64,000 nucleotides of DNA from assembly GCA_963812475.1 (NCBI GenBank), contig CAWEVI010000011.1, forward strand, positions 1 to 64,000, in the 5' to 3' direction. Positions within the stretch are counted from its first letter, which is position 1, and every line of letters begins with the position of its first letter. Below are positions 44,489 through 53,434 of the stretch, piece after piece. A program made the position numbers and the translations under genes. Under the pieces are notes generated by a model that was not told where the DNA came from, did no database searches, and worked only from the letters and a program-made list of their open reading frames with translations. The stretch is from JAMXLO01 sp963812475. Its GTDB lineage: Bacteria; Pseudomonadota; Alphaproteobacteria; Acetobacterales; Acetobacteraceae.

Positions 44489-46744
44489 ATGCCTGCGCAG
44501 AGACTCGCATTCCGAATGACCGCCACGATCGCGGCCGCCAGCCTTGGGTTCGCTCAGTTGACGCCGCTCCCGGCCGCCGCGCAGGGACCTCCACCGCAAC
44601 CGCCAGGCGCCCAGGATCAACAGGCGGCCGGCGATCCGCCTGAACGCGTCGGACGGCTTGCACGCCTCAACGGCACGGTCTCATTCCATACCCAGGACGC
44701 GGACCAATGGAGCCCGGCGGTGGCAAATTATCCGGTCACCTCGGGCAACTCGTTCTGGACCGACACCAACGCACAGGCCGAGATCGAGGTTTCCGCCAGC
44801 CGGATAGCGATGGCGCCAGGCACCGAACTCGACGTGGCGACGCTGAACGACACGGCCTTTCAGGCGACCGAGCCGCAAGGCGAGGTGTACCTGCGTGTTC
44901 GCGCCGCGGCGCCGGACGAAACCTACGCGGTGCAGACGCCGCGCGGGTTGGTCACCCTGAGTTCGCCGGGCCGCTATGCGATCGCCGCGGGCGACACGCA
45001 AACGCCGACCGCGGTGACTGTCGTCGAGGGTTCCGCGCAGGTTGCGGGGCCCGACCTGTCGCTTCAGGTCGGTCCCAATCAGACCGCGACGATCAACGGC
45101 GCCGACACGCTCCAGGGCGATGTGGGTCCGGCCCAACGCGACGCCTTTCTTACCGCAATGCTGAACAGTGAACAGCCGCAGCGGCCGCAGGCGGTCGCCC
45201 CTCCGCCGGCCGTCGCCGCTATGCCGGGCGGCGAGGACCTCGCCGCATACGGCACGTGGACCGACAATCCGGAGTATGGCCAGGTCTGGTATCCGCAGGT
45301 CGCACCCGACTGGGTGCCGTATCGCGAGGGCAGTTGGGCGTATGTCGCGCCGTGGGGCTGGACCTGGGTGGACAGCGATCCTTGGGGTTTCGCTCCATTC
45401 CATTATGGCCGCTGGGTACAGACCGGCGGCAGATGGGGTTGGTATCCCGGCGCCGCGGTCGGCGTCGCACCCTTCCCGGTTTATGCCCCGGCTCTGGTGA
45501 CATTCTTCGGCGTTGGCGCGGTGGTGGGGATCGGCGTCGGCGCCGCGCTGGCCGGGAACCGCATCGGCTGGTTCCCGCTCGGTCCGCGCGAGGTATATCG
45601 ACCCTGGTACCACGCGAGCGACCGCTACGTGCGGCAGGTCAACGTCAGTCATGTGACCAACGTGACCAGCATCACGACGGTCAACCGAAACGTCACGGTC
45701 AACAACTTCGCCAACCGCGGTGGCGCAACGGTGGTGCCGACCAGTGCCTTGACCGAATCGCGGCCGGTGCGACCGGCGGTGCAACGGGTCGATCCCGCGC
45801 AGCTTGGCCAGGCACGGCCGGTATTCGGCCAACAGCCGCTGCGGCCCACCGTTGCGACGGCAGGCGTGACGCCGGCGGTGGCACGACAGTTCAACCTGGC
45901 GCCGACGCCGGGAGCGGTGGTTCAGCGCCCGGCCGCGCCCGGCCCTGCCATCCGACCGGCCGGCCTGGCGCCCGGCGCCATCGGGCCGGCCGCGGGCGTC
46001 AGGCCGCCGCTGCCGCCACTGCATAGTCCCGCGCAACCCACGGTTCCGGCCGCCGCCGGCACGCGTCCTTTCACCGGGCAGCCACCACTGGCCACGCCGG
46101 GCGCCAGACCGGCACCGCTCGCGCCAAATGGCGTGCCGGGCACATTCGTCGCGCCCAACGCGGGGAGGCCGGCGTTTGGTGGTGCCGGCACCTTGCAGGG
46201 GATGCCGGCATTGCGAACGCCGGCCGCGCCGGGCCAGATCGCGCCACCACCGATCGTCCGGCCGCCGGAAGCCGGCATGCCGACTGCGGTTCCGCGTCCG
46301 GTTCCGACGCCGGGCGTGGCCGGACCGTCCGGCGGTCCCCCGCCACCGGGACAGACTGGCCGACCGGTGGGGCCGGCGGCCATTTCCCGACCAGCGCCGC
46401 CAGTGGCTGCTCCGGCCGCGCCGGCGGCACCGCCGGCAGCGTTCCGCCCGGTTGCTCCGCCGCCCGCGGCGCGTGCCGCGCCGACACCGCCAGCACCAAT
46501 ACGCGCGGCGCCACCTCCGGCACCTGTTGCGCGACCCGCGCCACCTCCGGCGCCTGCCATCCGCCCTGCTCCCACCCCGCAGGTGCAGGCGCCGCCACAG
46601 GCACGCGCGGCGCCGCAACCGCCGCCGGTGCGCGTAGCCACGCCGCCGCCGGTGGCACATGCGCCACCAGCGGCGGCTCCGGCGGCACGCGCAGCGCCAC
46701 CACCACCGCCGCAGCAACGGCAGAAGAAACCCGGTGAGCTATAG
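44489..46744 (+). CDS. FecR-domain/DUF6600 secreted protein with Pro/Ala-rich tail
   Basis: A 751-residue exported protein. After a signal peptide ending near LPLPAAAQG comes a FecR-like domain (GRLARLNGTVSFHTQDAD to VVEGSAQVAGPDLSLQVG). Next is a Trp-rich DUF6600-type region (YGTWTDNPEYGQVWYPQVAP; WAYVAPWGWTWVDSDPWGF) and a hydrophobic patch (FFGVGAVVGIGVGAALAG). The last 300 residues are Pro/Ala-rich low complexity. Homologous architecture suggests an envelope surface protein. It starts at ATG 44489; the frame extends to 44408 without a better start. The Pro/Ala tail is translated in this frame; long antisense frames over it are artefacts of composition. Confidence 0.8.
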   Translation: MPAQRLAFRMTATIAAASLGFAQLTPLPAAAQGPPPQPPGAQDQQAAGDPPERVGRLARLNGTVSFHTQDADQWSPAVANYPVTSGNSFWTDTNAQAEIEVSASRIAMAPGTELDVATLNDTAFQATEPQGEVYLRVRAAAPDETYAVQTPRGLVTLSSPGRYAIAAGDTQTPTAVTVVEGSAQVAGPDLSLQVGPNQTATINGADTLQGDVGPAQRDAFLTAMLNSEQPQRPQAVAPPPAVAAMPGGEDLAAYGTWTDNPEYGQVWYPQVAPDWVPYREGSWAYVAPWGWTWVDSDPWGFAPFHYGRWVQTGGRWGWYPGAAVGVAPFPVYAPALVTFFGVGAVVGIGVGAALAGNRIGWFPLGPREVYRPWYHASDRYVRQVNVSHVTNVTSITTVNRNVTVNNFANRGGATVVPTSALTESRPVRPAVQRVDPAQLGQARPVFGQQPLRPTVATAGVTPAVARQFNLAPTPGAVVQRPAAPGPAIRPAGLAPGAIGPAAGVRPPLPPLHSPAQPTVPAAAGTRPFTGQPPLATPGARPAPLAPNGVPGTFVAPNAGRPAFGGAGTLQGMPALRTPAAPGQIAPPPIVRPPEAGMPTAVPRPVPTPGVAGPSGGPPPPGQTGRPVGPAAISRPAPPVAAPAAPAAPPAAFRPVAPPPAARAAPTPPAPIRAAPPPAPVARPAPPPAPAIRPAPTPQVQAPPQARAAPQPPPVRVATPPPVAHAPPAAAPAARAAPPPPPQQRQKKPGEL

Positions 46745-46806
46745 CTGCCGGTCGAACCTGCTTTCGTTGCGGTAGAAGTTCTGTCATAGCTTCCGGCGGA
46801 ATCCGC

Positions 46807-47370
46807 ATGTCGATCACATTGCACCGCACCGCAACGAGCAGGGGCCTCGACCTGCTGCTGCTTTTACCGGCTCTGTTGCTGGTGGTGACCGAGCATGTCC
46901 TGTGGGCCGGATCGCGGGCAACGCTGCGTGGCATCGCCGGTCTCGCAACAGTTCGAGCCGCTCACCTCTGGTTGGGCCTCCTGCCACCCTATGCCGCGGT
47001 GCCGCTGTTCCTGGTGCCGGAACTGTGCAGCCACGGGGCCGGACTCTGGGCAACGGTGCTGCTGGCGCGCGGCCATGTCGTGACCGCGACAGTGCTCGCC
47101 GTGCTGGTCAAGGGCGTTGCGACGCTGGTGCTGGTTTGGATCTACCAGGCATGCGAACCGGCGCTGCTGCGCGTCGGATGGTTCGCACGCGCTCATAATG
47201 CTGTGCTTATAGCGCGTCGCTGGATTCTTCGCCGGGTCGTGCCGCTACGCGAGGCCGCGCTGTCGCGGTTGCGCGCGTCGGTGGCGAGAGCCGGCTGGCT
47301 GGGCCGCCGCTTCATGCACCTGCGGATGCGGCTGGCCGTCGGCCTCGACAACGCCTGGCCGAAGGCATGA
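46807..47370 (+). CDS. hypothetical membrane protein
   Basis: A 187-residue protein with about three to four hydrophobic segments in its first 115 residues (LDLLLLLPALLLVVTEHVLW; YAAVPLFLVPELCSHGAGLW; VTATVLAVLVKGVATLVLVW) and an Arg-rich C-terminal tail. No domain recognised. Its stop overlaps the start of the next lipoprotein gene (47367-47370, ATGA), so the two are coupled. It follows the FecR-domain gene by 62 bases, and the three may form an envelope operon. Confidence 0.6.
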   Translation: MSITLHRTATSRGLDLLLLLPALLLVVTEHVLWAGSRATLRGIAGLATVRAAHLWLGLLPPYAAVPLFLVPELCSHGAGLWATVLLARGHVVTATVLAVLVKGVATLVLVWIYQACEPALLRVGWFARAHNAVLIARRWILRRVVPLREAALSRLRASVARAGWLGRRFMHLRMRLAVGLDNAWPKA

Positions 47371-47591
47371 AAGCGATGCGTCACGCGGTTATCCTGGCTG
47401 CACTGTTCGCGCTGGCCGGCTGCTCCGGAACGCCTGCCGATCTGGGCATTACCGGGCCGACGGCTCCGGTGGAGCCGCAAGAACCGGACGACAGCACCAT
47501 TGCCCGACCAGGGCTGCCCGACCCGATGAACGGCTACGGCCCAAGCATCACGCCCAGCACCGGCGGGGGTCGCTTCTTCAATTACAACTGA
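47367..47591 (+). CDS. small lipoprotein coupled to membrane protein
   Basis: A 74-residue protein with signal peptide and lipobox LAGC (HAVILAALFALAGCSG). The mature part is Pro-rich and ends GGGRFFNYN. Start overlaps the stop of the previous gene. No domain recognised; likely envelope-located. Confidence 0.65.
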   Translation: MKAMRHAVILAALFALAGCSGTPADLGITGPTAPVEPQEPDDSTIARPGLPDPMNGYGPSITPSTGGGRFFNYN

Positions 47592-47614
47592 CGACCCGCG
47601 CCGATCCTGCGTCG

Positions 47615-48547
47615 CTACAGCGCCAGCCGCAGCGCGCCGCCGAGCTCGCCGATCACGCCGCGACGGAAGGCGAGAACGCAGATCACGAATATCGCGCCCT
47701 GCGTCACCGTCACCCACTGGCCGAACTGCGCCAGATAGTTCTCCATCCCGGTCACCAGCACGGCGCCCATCACCGGTCCGAACACCGTCCCCAGGCCACC
47801 GAGCAGCGTCGTCAGCACGACCTCGCCGGACGTCGAGTAGTGTACGTCGGTCAGTGTGGCGATGCCGAACACCAGCGCCTTGGTGCCGCCCGCCACGCCG
47901 GACAGCATGCAGGACAGCACGAATGCGATCAGCTTGTAGTCATCCGTGCGATAGCCGAGCGACGTGGCGCGTGGCTCGTTCTCGCGGATCGCCTTCAGCA
48001 CCTGGCCGAACGGCGAGTGGATGATGCGATGGATCAGCAGGAAGCCGCCGAGAAACACCGCCGCCACCAGCCAGTACATTGTCATGTCGTTATTGAGCGA
48101 GATCACCCCGAACAGGTAGCCGCGCGGCACCTGCTGGATGCCATCCTCGCCGCCGGTGAACGGCGCCTCGAGGCAGAAAAAATAGACCATCTGCGCAAGC
48201 GCCAGCGTGATCATGGCGAAGTAGATGCCTGAGCGGCGAATTGCCAGATACCCCAAACAAAGCCCGAGCGCCGCGCCCGTCGCGCCGCCCAGGATGATCG
48301 CGATCGCCGCATCGACATGCCAGAACTTCATCGTCCAGGCGGCGACGTAGCTGCCCATGCCAAAGAAAGCCGCATGGCCGAACGACAGCAGGCCGACATA
48401 ACCGATCATAAGGTTGAATGCGCAGGCGAACAGCGCCACGCACAGCACGCGCATCAGGAACACGGGATATAACACGAACGGGCACAACACGATCAGGGCC
48501 AGCATCACCAGGAAAGCGATCCGCTGCGAGCGGGAAAATCCGAACAT
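47615..48547 (-). CDS. livM: branched-chain amino-acid-type ABC transporter permease LivM
   Basis: Second permease of a HAAT-family importer. A 310-residue protein with about nine helices and the conserved GYVGLLSFGHAAFFGMGSYVA segment near residue 55, plus the cytoplasmic coupling sequence SPFGQVLKAIRENEPRATSLGY near residue 205. The start at 48545-48547 lies one base after the livH stop, so it is cotranscribed. The last gene of livG-livF-livK-livH-livM. Substrate may be branched-chain amino acids or another carboxylate or amide. Confidence 0.93.
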   Translation of the reverse strand: MFGFSRSQRIAFLVMLALIVLCPFVLYPVFLMRVLCVALFACAFNLMIGYVGLLSFGHAAFFGMGSYVAAWTMKFWHVDAAIAIILGGATGAALGLCLGYLAIRRSGIYFAMITLALAQMVYFFCLEAPFTGGEDGIQQVPRGYLFGVISLNNDMTMYWLVAAVFLGGFLLIHRIIHSPFGQVLKAIRENEPRATSLGYRTDDYKLIAFVLSCMLSGVAGGTKALVFGIATLTDVHYSTSGEVVLTTLLGGLGTVFGPVMGAVLVTGMENYLAQFGQWVTVTQGAIFVICVLAFRRGVIGELGGALRLAL

Positions 48548-48548
48548 G

Positions 48549-49436
48549 TCAGGCCCGCCTTCCAAACAATCCGTGCGGCAGGGTCAGCAGCACGATCACC
48601 ATCACCAGGAACACTACGGTGGCGGAGGCCTGCGGATAGAACACCTTGGTCAGCCCCTCGATCACCCCGAGCCCGAACCCGGTGATGATTGACCCCAGGA
48701 TCGAGCCCATGCCGCCGATCACCACCACGGCGAATACCGTGTTGATGAAGTTGTCGCCCATGTTCGGATTGACCGAGTAGATCGGCGCGGCCAGCACGCC
48801 GGCGAAGGCGGCCAGCGCCACGCCGCCGCCGTAGGTCAGCGTGATCACGCGCGGCACGTTGACGCCGAATGCCTGCACCAGCGGAGCATTTTCGGTGGCA
48901 GCGCGCAGCGTCGCGCCGAGCGAGGTCTTCTCGATGATCGCCCAGGTGGCGAAGCAGACCACCGCTGCGGCAAGCACCACCCAACCGCGGTAGTTGGGCA
49001 TGAACATGAAGCCGAGATCGGTGGCGCCCTGGAGGATGTCCGGGATGCGATACGGCAGCCCCGAACTGCCGTAGTAGTTGCGGAACAGCCCCTCGATCAC
49101 CAGCGCAAGCCCGAAGGTCAGCAGCAGCCCGTACAGATGGTCGAGCTTGTACAGCCGGCTGATGATCGTCCGCTCCAGCACGACGCCGAACGCCCCGATG
49201 ATCAGCGGCGCCAGGATCAATGCCGGAAAATATCCGATGCCGGCGTATTGCAGCAGCATCCACGACGCGAAGGCGCCCATCATGAACAGCGCGCCATGGG
49301 CGAAGTTGATGATGTTCAACATGCCGAAGATGACCGCGAGCCCCAGCGACAGCATCGCGTAGAACGCGCCGTTGATCAGCCCGAGCAGAAGCTGACCGAA
49401 CAGCAGCGGTCCGGGGATGCCGAAAATCGTGATCAT
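48549..49436 (-). CDS. livH: branched-chain amino-acid-type ABC transporter permease LivH
   Basis: First permease of the importer, 295 residues, about eight helices. Diagnostic segments are LGLAVIFGMLNIINFAHGAL near residue 35 and the coupling loop KTSLGATLRAATENAPLVQAFG near residue 175. Placed 30 bases after the solute-binding protein gene and immediately before livM. Together with LivM it forms the membrane channel. Confidence 0.94.
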   Translation of the reverse strand: MITIFGIPGPLLFGQLLLGLINGAFYAMLSLGLAVIFGMLNIINFAHGALFMMGAFASWMLLQYAGIGYFPALILAPLIIGAFGVVLERTIISRLYKLDHLYGLLLTFGLALVIEGLFRNYYGSSGLPYRIPDILQGATDLGFMFMPNYRGWVVLAAAVVCFATWAIIEKTSLGATLRAATENAPLVQAFGVNVPRVITLTYGGGVALAAFAGVLAAPIYSVNPNMGDNFINTVFAVVVIGGMGSILGSIITGFGLGVIEGLTKVFYPQASATVVFLVMVIVLLTLPHGLFGRRA

Positions 49437-49466
49437 TGACGCCCCTCCCCGTTCCGCCGCGTTGCG

Positions 49467-50699
49467 TCAGACCTTGCCGATGAACTCGCAGTGGCCGTCG
49501 GCGATCGGACGATACGCCTGGTCGCCGGGCGTGGTCGCCACCAGCTTGTAGTAGTCCCACGGTCCCTTGCTTTCGGATGGCTGCTTCACCTCGAACAGGA
49601 ACGCCGGCGTGAGGTTGCGACCGTCCTCGCGGATCGTGGTCTTGCCAAAGCAGTCGTCCTCGACCGGCATCTTCTTCATCCGCGCCACCGTAGCCACTCC
49701 GTCCTTCTTCGCCTCGGCGGCGCCCATGTCCGCCACCGTCTTCAGGTAATGCAGCGTTGCGGAATAGCAGCCGGCATGGACCATGTTCGGCCAATTGTTC
49801 GGTGTCTTCGCCTTCACCCGGTTGGTGAAGGCGCGGGTGCGGTCGTTGAGGTCCCAATAGAAGCTTTCGGTCAGGCTCAGCCCCTGTGCCACGTCCAGGC
49901 TGAGCGCATGCACGTCGTTGACGAACATCAGCAAGGCGGCGACCTTCATCGACTGGTTCACGCCGAACTCGCGCGCCTGCTTGATCGAATTCACCGTGTC
50001 GGCGCCGGCATTGCACAGTCCAAGCACCTTGGCCCGGCTCGACTGCGCCTGCACCAGGAAGGACGAGAAGTCGGAGGTGCCGGGGAACGGATAAGCCGAG
50101 GACCCGAGAACCTTGCCACCCGACGCCAGCACGAAGGCCGTGGTATCGGCCTGCAGCTGCTTGCCGAAGGCATAGTCGGCAGTCAGGAAGTACCAGGAGT
50201 CACCGCCCGCCTTCACCAATGCGCCGCCGGTCGAACGGGCGAGCATGTAGGTGTCGTAGGTCCAGTGAATGAAGTTGGGCGAGCACGACTTGCCGGTCAG
50301 GTCGGACGAGGCGGCGCCCGAGTTGAGGTAAACCTTGTTCTTCTCGCGCGCGACGGACTGCACCGCGAGTGCGACCGAGGAGGTGGGCACGTCGAGCAGC
50401 ATGTCCACGCCGTCGCGGTCGAACCACTGGCGCGCGATCGAGACCGCAAGATCCGGTTTGTTCTGATGGTCGGCGTTGATCACTTCGACATTCAAACCCT
50501 TGCCGGAGACGCCGAAATCCTCCAGCGCCTGCTTGCAGCAGACGATCGAGGTCGGACCACCGGTGTTCATGTATGGCCCCGACATATCGTTGAGCACGCC
50601 GATCTTGACGGTCGGCGCGCCTTGCGCACGCGGGCGCACAAGCGGCAGAGCGGCGGCGGCGGTCGCGGTTCCGATAAGGACGCGGCGGGAAATTTTCAT
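49467..50699 (-). CDS. livK: periplasmic substrate-binding protein of Liv-type transporter
   Basis: A 410-residue Leu/Ile/Val-binding-protein-like receptor. It has a probable Tat signal (KISRRVLIGTATAAAALP), then PTVKIGVLNDMSGPYMNTGG, the usual start of the binding fold. Ligand-pocket segments include DVPTSSVALAVQSVAREKN and TADYAFGKQLQAD. The remainder matches type I periplasmic binding proteins. Members with SCSPNFIHWTYDTYM-like residues often bind aromatic acids or amides rather than leucine, so the substrate is open. Preceded by an AGGGA site. Confidence 0.93.
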   Translation of the reverse strand: MKISRRVLIGTATAAAALPLVRPRAQGAPTVKIGVLNDMSGPYMNTGGPTSIVCCKQALEDFGVSGKGLNVEVINADHQNKPDLAVSIARQWFDRDGVDMLLDVPTSSVALAVQSVAREKNKVYLNSGAASSDLTGKSCSPNFIHWTYDTYMLARSTGGALVKAGGDSWYFLTADYAFGKQLQADTTAFVLASGGKVLGSSAYPFPGTSDFSSFLVQAQSSRAKVLGLCNAGADTVNSIKQAREFGVNQSMKVAALLMFVNDVHALSLDVAQGLSLTESFYWDLNDRTRAFTNRVKAKTPNNWPNMVHAGCYSATLHYLKTVADMGAAEAKKDGVATVARMKKMPVEDDCFGKTTIREDGRNLTPAFLFEVKQPSESKGPWDYYKLVATTPGDQAYRPIADGHCEFIGKV

Positions 50700-50830
50700 G
50701 GCGGAAATCCCTTCAAATGGTGGCCGTCACGCTCGCAGAGATGGGGAAGGAGGTTCGCTGTGTCGGCGACGAACATCCCCGTCACGACGAGCACCCATGA
50801 GGCTTTGCCATGAACCGAAGCCGACGGATG

Positions 50831-51526
50831 TCATACCCCCAGATATTCGTGCAACTTATCCATGTTGGCCTCCAGCAAGTGGTTCGGGATCATGTCGATG
50901 ATCTGGCCGTGTTCCATCACGTAGTGCCGGTCCGCGACGGTCTGCGCGAAACGAAAATTCTGCTCCACCAGAAGCACCGTGAACCCGCGCTGCTTGATCT
51001 CGCGCACGGTGCGGCCGATCTGCTGCACGATCACCGGCGCCAGACCCTCGGTCGGCTCGTCGAGCAACAGCATCTTCGCCCCGGTGCGCAGGATCCGCGC
51101 GATCGCCAGCATCTGCTGCTCGCCGCCGGAAAGCCGTGTGCCATGCGCCGTGTGGGCGCGCTCCTTCAGGTTGGGGAACAGCGTGTAGATCGTGTCGATG
51201 TCCAGACCGCCTGACGCCACGACCGGCGGCAGCATCAGGTTCTCGGTCACGCTGAGGGAGCCGAAGATGCCACGCTCCTCCGGGCAGAACGCGATCCCGG
51301 CGCGCGCAATCTGGTTCGGCATCAGGTTCACCATTTCCGCGCCGCGGAACCGGATGCTGCCCTCGCGCCGCGGCACAAGGCCCATGATCGACTTTAGCGT
51401 CGTGGTCTTGCCCGCGCCATTACGTCCGAGCAGGGTGACGACCTCACCCTCGCGCACCTCGAACTCGGCGCCGTGCAAAACGTGGCTCTCGCCATACCAG
51501 GCGTTGAGCCCTTTGATCTCAAGCAT
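50831..51526 (-). CDS. livF: Liv-type ABC transporter ATP-binding protein LivF
   Basis: ATPase of 231 residues. Walker A is LLGRNGAGKTTTLKSIMGL, the ABC signature RLSGGEQQMLAIARIL, and Walker B MLLLDEPTEGLAPVIV, followed by the switch His region. Its start lies eight bases inside the 3' end of livG. Length is standard for LivF-type subunits. Confidence 0.94.
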   Translation of the reverse strand: MLEIKGLNAWYGESHVLHGAEFEVREGEVVTLLGRNGAGKTTTLKSIMGLVPRREGSIRFRGAEMVNLMPNQIARAGIAFCPEERGIFGSLSVTENLMLPPVVASGGLDIDTIYTLFPNLKERAHTAHGTRLSGGEQQMLAIARILRTGAKMLLLDEPTEGLAPVIVQQIGRTVREIKQRGFTVLLVEQNFRFAQTVADRHYVMEHGQIIDMIPNHLLEANMDKLHEYLGV

Positions 51527-52271
51527 GCGGCGTCCCCAGATAGGCGGCGATCACGTCGGGGTTCGCCGAGACCGTGGCATAGTTGCCTTCCGCGAGGATG
51601 CGCCCCCGCGTCAGTACGGTGATGATGTCGCACAGCCCCTCCACCACGGACAGATTATGCTCGACCATAAGGATCGTTCGCCCGCCGCGGATCCGGCGGA
51701 TCAGTTCGACGATGCGGTCCACGTCGCTATGGCCCATGCCCGCGGTCGGTTCGTCGAGCAACATCACTTCCGGGTCGAGTGCGAGCGTCGTGGCGATCTC
51801 CAGCGCGCGCTTCTGGCCGTAGGGCAACTGAGTCACCACGGTCTCGGCCTGGCCGGTCAGCCCCACGTCGAACAGCAGCTCGCGTGCCCGGTCGTCGTAA
51901 ACCTGGAGCGCCTTCTCGGAACGCCAGAAATCGAAGCTTGCGCCCCGTGCGCGCTGCAACGCCAGCCGCACGTTCTCCAGCGCCGTCAGATGCGGAAAAA
52001 CCGCCGAGATCTGGAAGCTGCGCACCAGTCCGAGCCGGGCGACCTGCGCCGGCTTCATCCCCGTGATGTCGCGATCCTTGAACCTGATCGCACCCCGTGT
52101 CGGCGGCAGGAACGCCGTCAGCAGGTTGAAGCAGGTCGTCTTGCCGGCGCCGTTCGGGCCGATCAGCGCGTGGATCGTCCCCGCGCGCACCTTCAGCGCC
52201 ACGTCGTCAACGGCGACGAATCCGCCGAATTCACGGGTAAGATTCACGGTCTCCAGGATGGTGTCAGTCAA
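51519..52271 (-). CDS. livG: Liv-type ABC transporter ATP-binding protein LivG
   Basis: ATPase of 250 residues. Walker A IGPNGAGKTTCFNLLTAFLP, signature region TQLPYGQKRALEIATTL (LPYGQ replaces LSGGQ, common in LivG), Walker B VMLLDEPTAGMGHS, and TILMVEHNLSVVEGL. The natural start is TTG at 52269-52271 (TDTILETVNLTREF). It overlaps by two bases the stop of a six-codon frame beginning ATG 52286-52288 behind AGGAGG, so translation may be coupled. First gene of the liv operon, divergent from the CitE-like gene. Confidence 0.92.
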   Translation of the reverse strand: MTDTILETVNLTREFGGFVAVDDVALKVRAGTIHALIGPNGAGKTTCFNLLTAFLPPTRGAIRFKDRDITGMKPAQVARLGLVRSFQISAVFPHLTALENVRLALQRARGASFDFWRSEKALQVYDDRARELLFDVGLTGQAETVVTQLPYGQKRALEIATTLALDPEVMLLDEPTAGMGHSDVDRIVELIRRIRGGRTILMVEHNLSVVEGLCDIITVLTRGRILAEGNYATVSANPDVIAAYLGTPHA

Positions 52272-52288
52272 GCCCGGACGTCTTGCAT
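52268..52288 (-). CDS. six-codon upstream ORF before livG (candidate coupling ORF)
   Basis: ATG (52286-52288) 11 bases after a perfect AGGAGG (52300-52305) opens a six-codon frame (M-Q-D-V-R-A) ending at TGA 52268-52270. That stop overlaps the TTG start of livG (TTGA). Reinitiation at the overlap would explain how a gene with a weak start gets a strong ribosome entry. One missing base in the data could equally fuse this ATG to livG. Confidence 0.35.
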   Translation of the reverse strand: MQDVRA

Positions 52289-52376
52289 TATGGTAAAGGC
52301 CTCCTGTTGGTCCCGCTGATTGCATATCGTTGCCGGGGGCGCAAGATTGACGCCCCACCATGCGCGAGGCCGACCG

Positions 52377-53243
52377 ATGCGACTGCGCAGCCCCCTGTTC
52401 GCTCCCGGCAATTCCGAGCGGAAGATGCACAAGGCAATCGCATCGGCGGCGGATGCGGTGATCCTCGATCTCGAGGACTCAGTCGCCGCGCCCTCGAAGC
52501 CGATCGCACGCGCCATGGTGCCTGACGTGGTAAGGGCGCATCCCGGGCGCGATCTGATCGTCCGGGTGAATCCGCGGGGCACGCCATGGTATCTGGCCGA
52601 TCTGGCCGCTGCCGTGCCGGCGCGGCCGGCGGCGGTCATGCTGCCCAAATGCAGCGGTCCCGACGATCTCGGCACGCTCGACCACCATCTCGAAGCGCTG
52701 GAGACGGCATCGGGGATCCCCATCGGCAGCATCGGCGTGGTGGCGATCGTCACCGAAACGGCCGCCTCGGTGTTCAGCCTTGGCGCATATGCGGGTGTGG
52801 CGTCGCGGCTCTGCGCCATCTGCTTCGGAGCGGAGGACCTTTCGGCCGATCTGGGGATCAGCCCGCGGCATCCCGACGGGTCCTACCCGGCGCCCGTGGT
52901 CCTCGCCCGCGCCCAGGTCCTGGTGGCCGCAGGCGCGATCGGCGTTCCCGCGATCGATACGCCCTGGCCCGATCCGCGCGACCCGGACGGACTGCGGCGG
53001 GAGGCGGAGGCCGCGGCGGCGGATGGTTTCGCCGGCAAGATCCTGATCCATCCGGCCCAGATCGACATCACCAATGCCGCCTTCACCCCCTCGGCGGAAC
53101 GCGTGCGGTGGGCCGAGCGGGTGGACCAGGCGTTCGCCGCCAACCCGGACGCGGGCGTGTTCGCGCTCGACGGCAAGATGATCGATCGGCCGCACTACAA
53201 GCTGGCAAAACGCATCCTGGCGGCTGCGGGACGCGGTCTCTGA
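52377..53243 (+). CDS. CitE-like CoA-ester lyase (HpcH/HpaI superfamily)
   Basis: A 288-residue Mg-dependent lyase of the citrate-lyase-beta/malyl-CoA-lyase type. Diagnostic segments are RSPLFAPGNSERKMHKA (substrate-binding Arg), VILDLEDSVAAPSKP (metal-coordinating acidic residues), and ICFGAEDLSADLGI. It cleaves or forms malyl-, citramalyl- or similar 3-hydroxyacyl-CoA esters. Divergent from the liv operon, so it may act on a substrate that transporter imports. Stop codon lies inside an ATGGCCGGG-type repeat. ATG 52377 chosen over a longer frame at 52320. Confidence 0.88.
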   Translation: MRLRSPLFAPGNSERKMHKAIASAADAVILDLEDSVAAPSKPIARAMVPDVVRAHPGRDLIVRVNPRGTPWYLADLAAAVPARPAAVMLPKCSGPDDLGTLDHHLEALETASGIPIGSIGVVAIVTETAASVFSLGAYAGVASRLCAICFGAEDLSADLGISPRHPDGSYPAPVVLARAQVLVAAGAIGVPAIDTPWPDPRDPDGLRREAEAAAADGFAGKILIHPAQIDITNAAFTPSAERVRWAERVDQAFAANPDAGVFALDGKMIDRPHYKLAKRILAAAGRGL

Positions 53244-53364
53244 GCCGTCATGGCCGGGCCCAGGCGTAACCCGGCCACCCCCCTGACCCGTCATGGCCGG
53301 GCTTGACCCTGGCTTGACCCGGCCATCCCCCCTGACCCGTCATGGCCGGGTCAATGCCTGGCCA
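53236..53364. repeat. tandem ATGGCCGGG palindromes
   Basis: Three palindrome-like units occur within 130 bases: near 53250-53277, at 53293-53328, and at 53342-53364. Two are preceded by the same CCCTGACCCGTCATGGCC (53281 and 53330). The first begins with GTCTCTGAGCCGTCATGGCC, identical to 34818-34837. The array sits between the CitE-like and epoxide-hydrolase genes, and its first unit contains the CitE-like stop codon. Confidence 0.7.
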
Positions 53365-53434
53365 TTGCGGCTGACAGAGCGTTACGCGCGCCTCACAATT
53401 GTTGATACTCGCGACCCCTCCCGCGCCGTCCGCC

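Noticed and set aside
44681..46717. 678-codon open frame on the minus strand
   Set aside because: It is antisense to the FecR/DUF6600 gene and full of Arg, as expected from a GC-rich Pro/Ala-coding region. No start site or domain.
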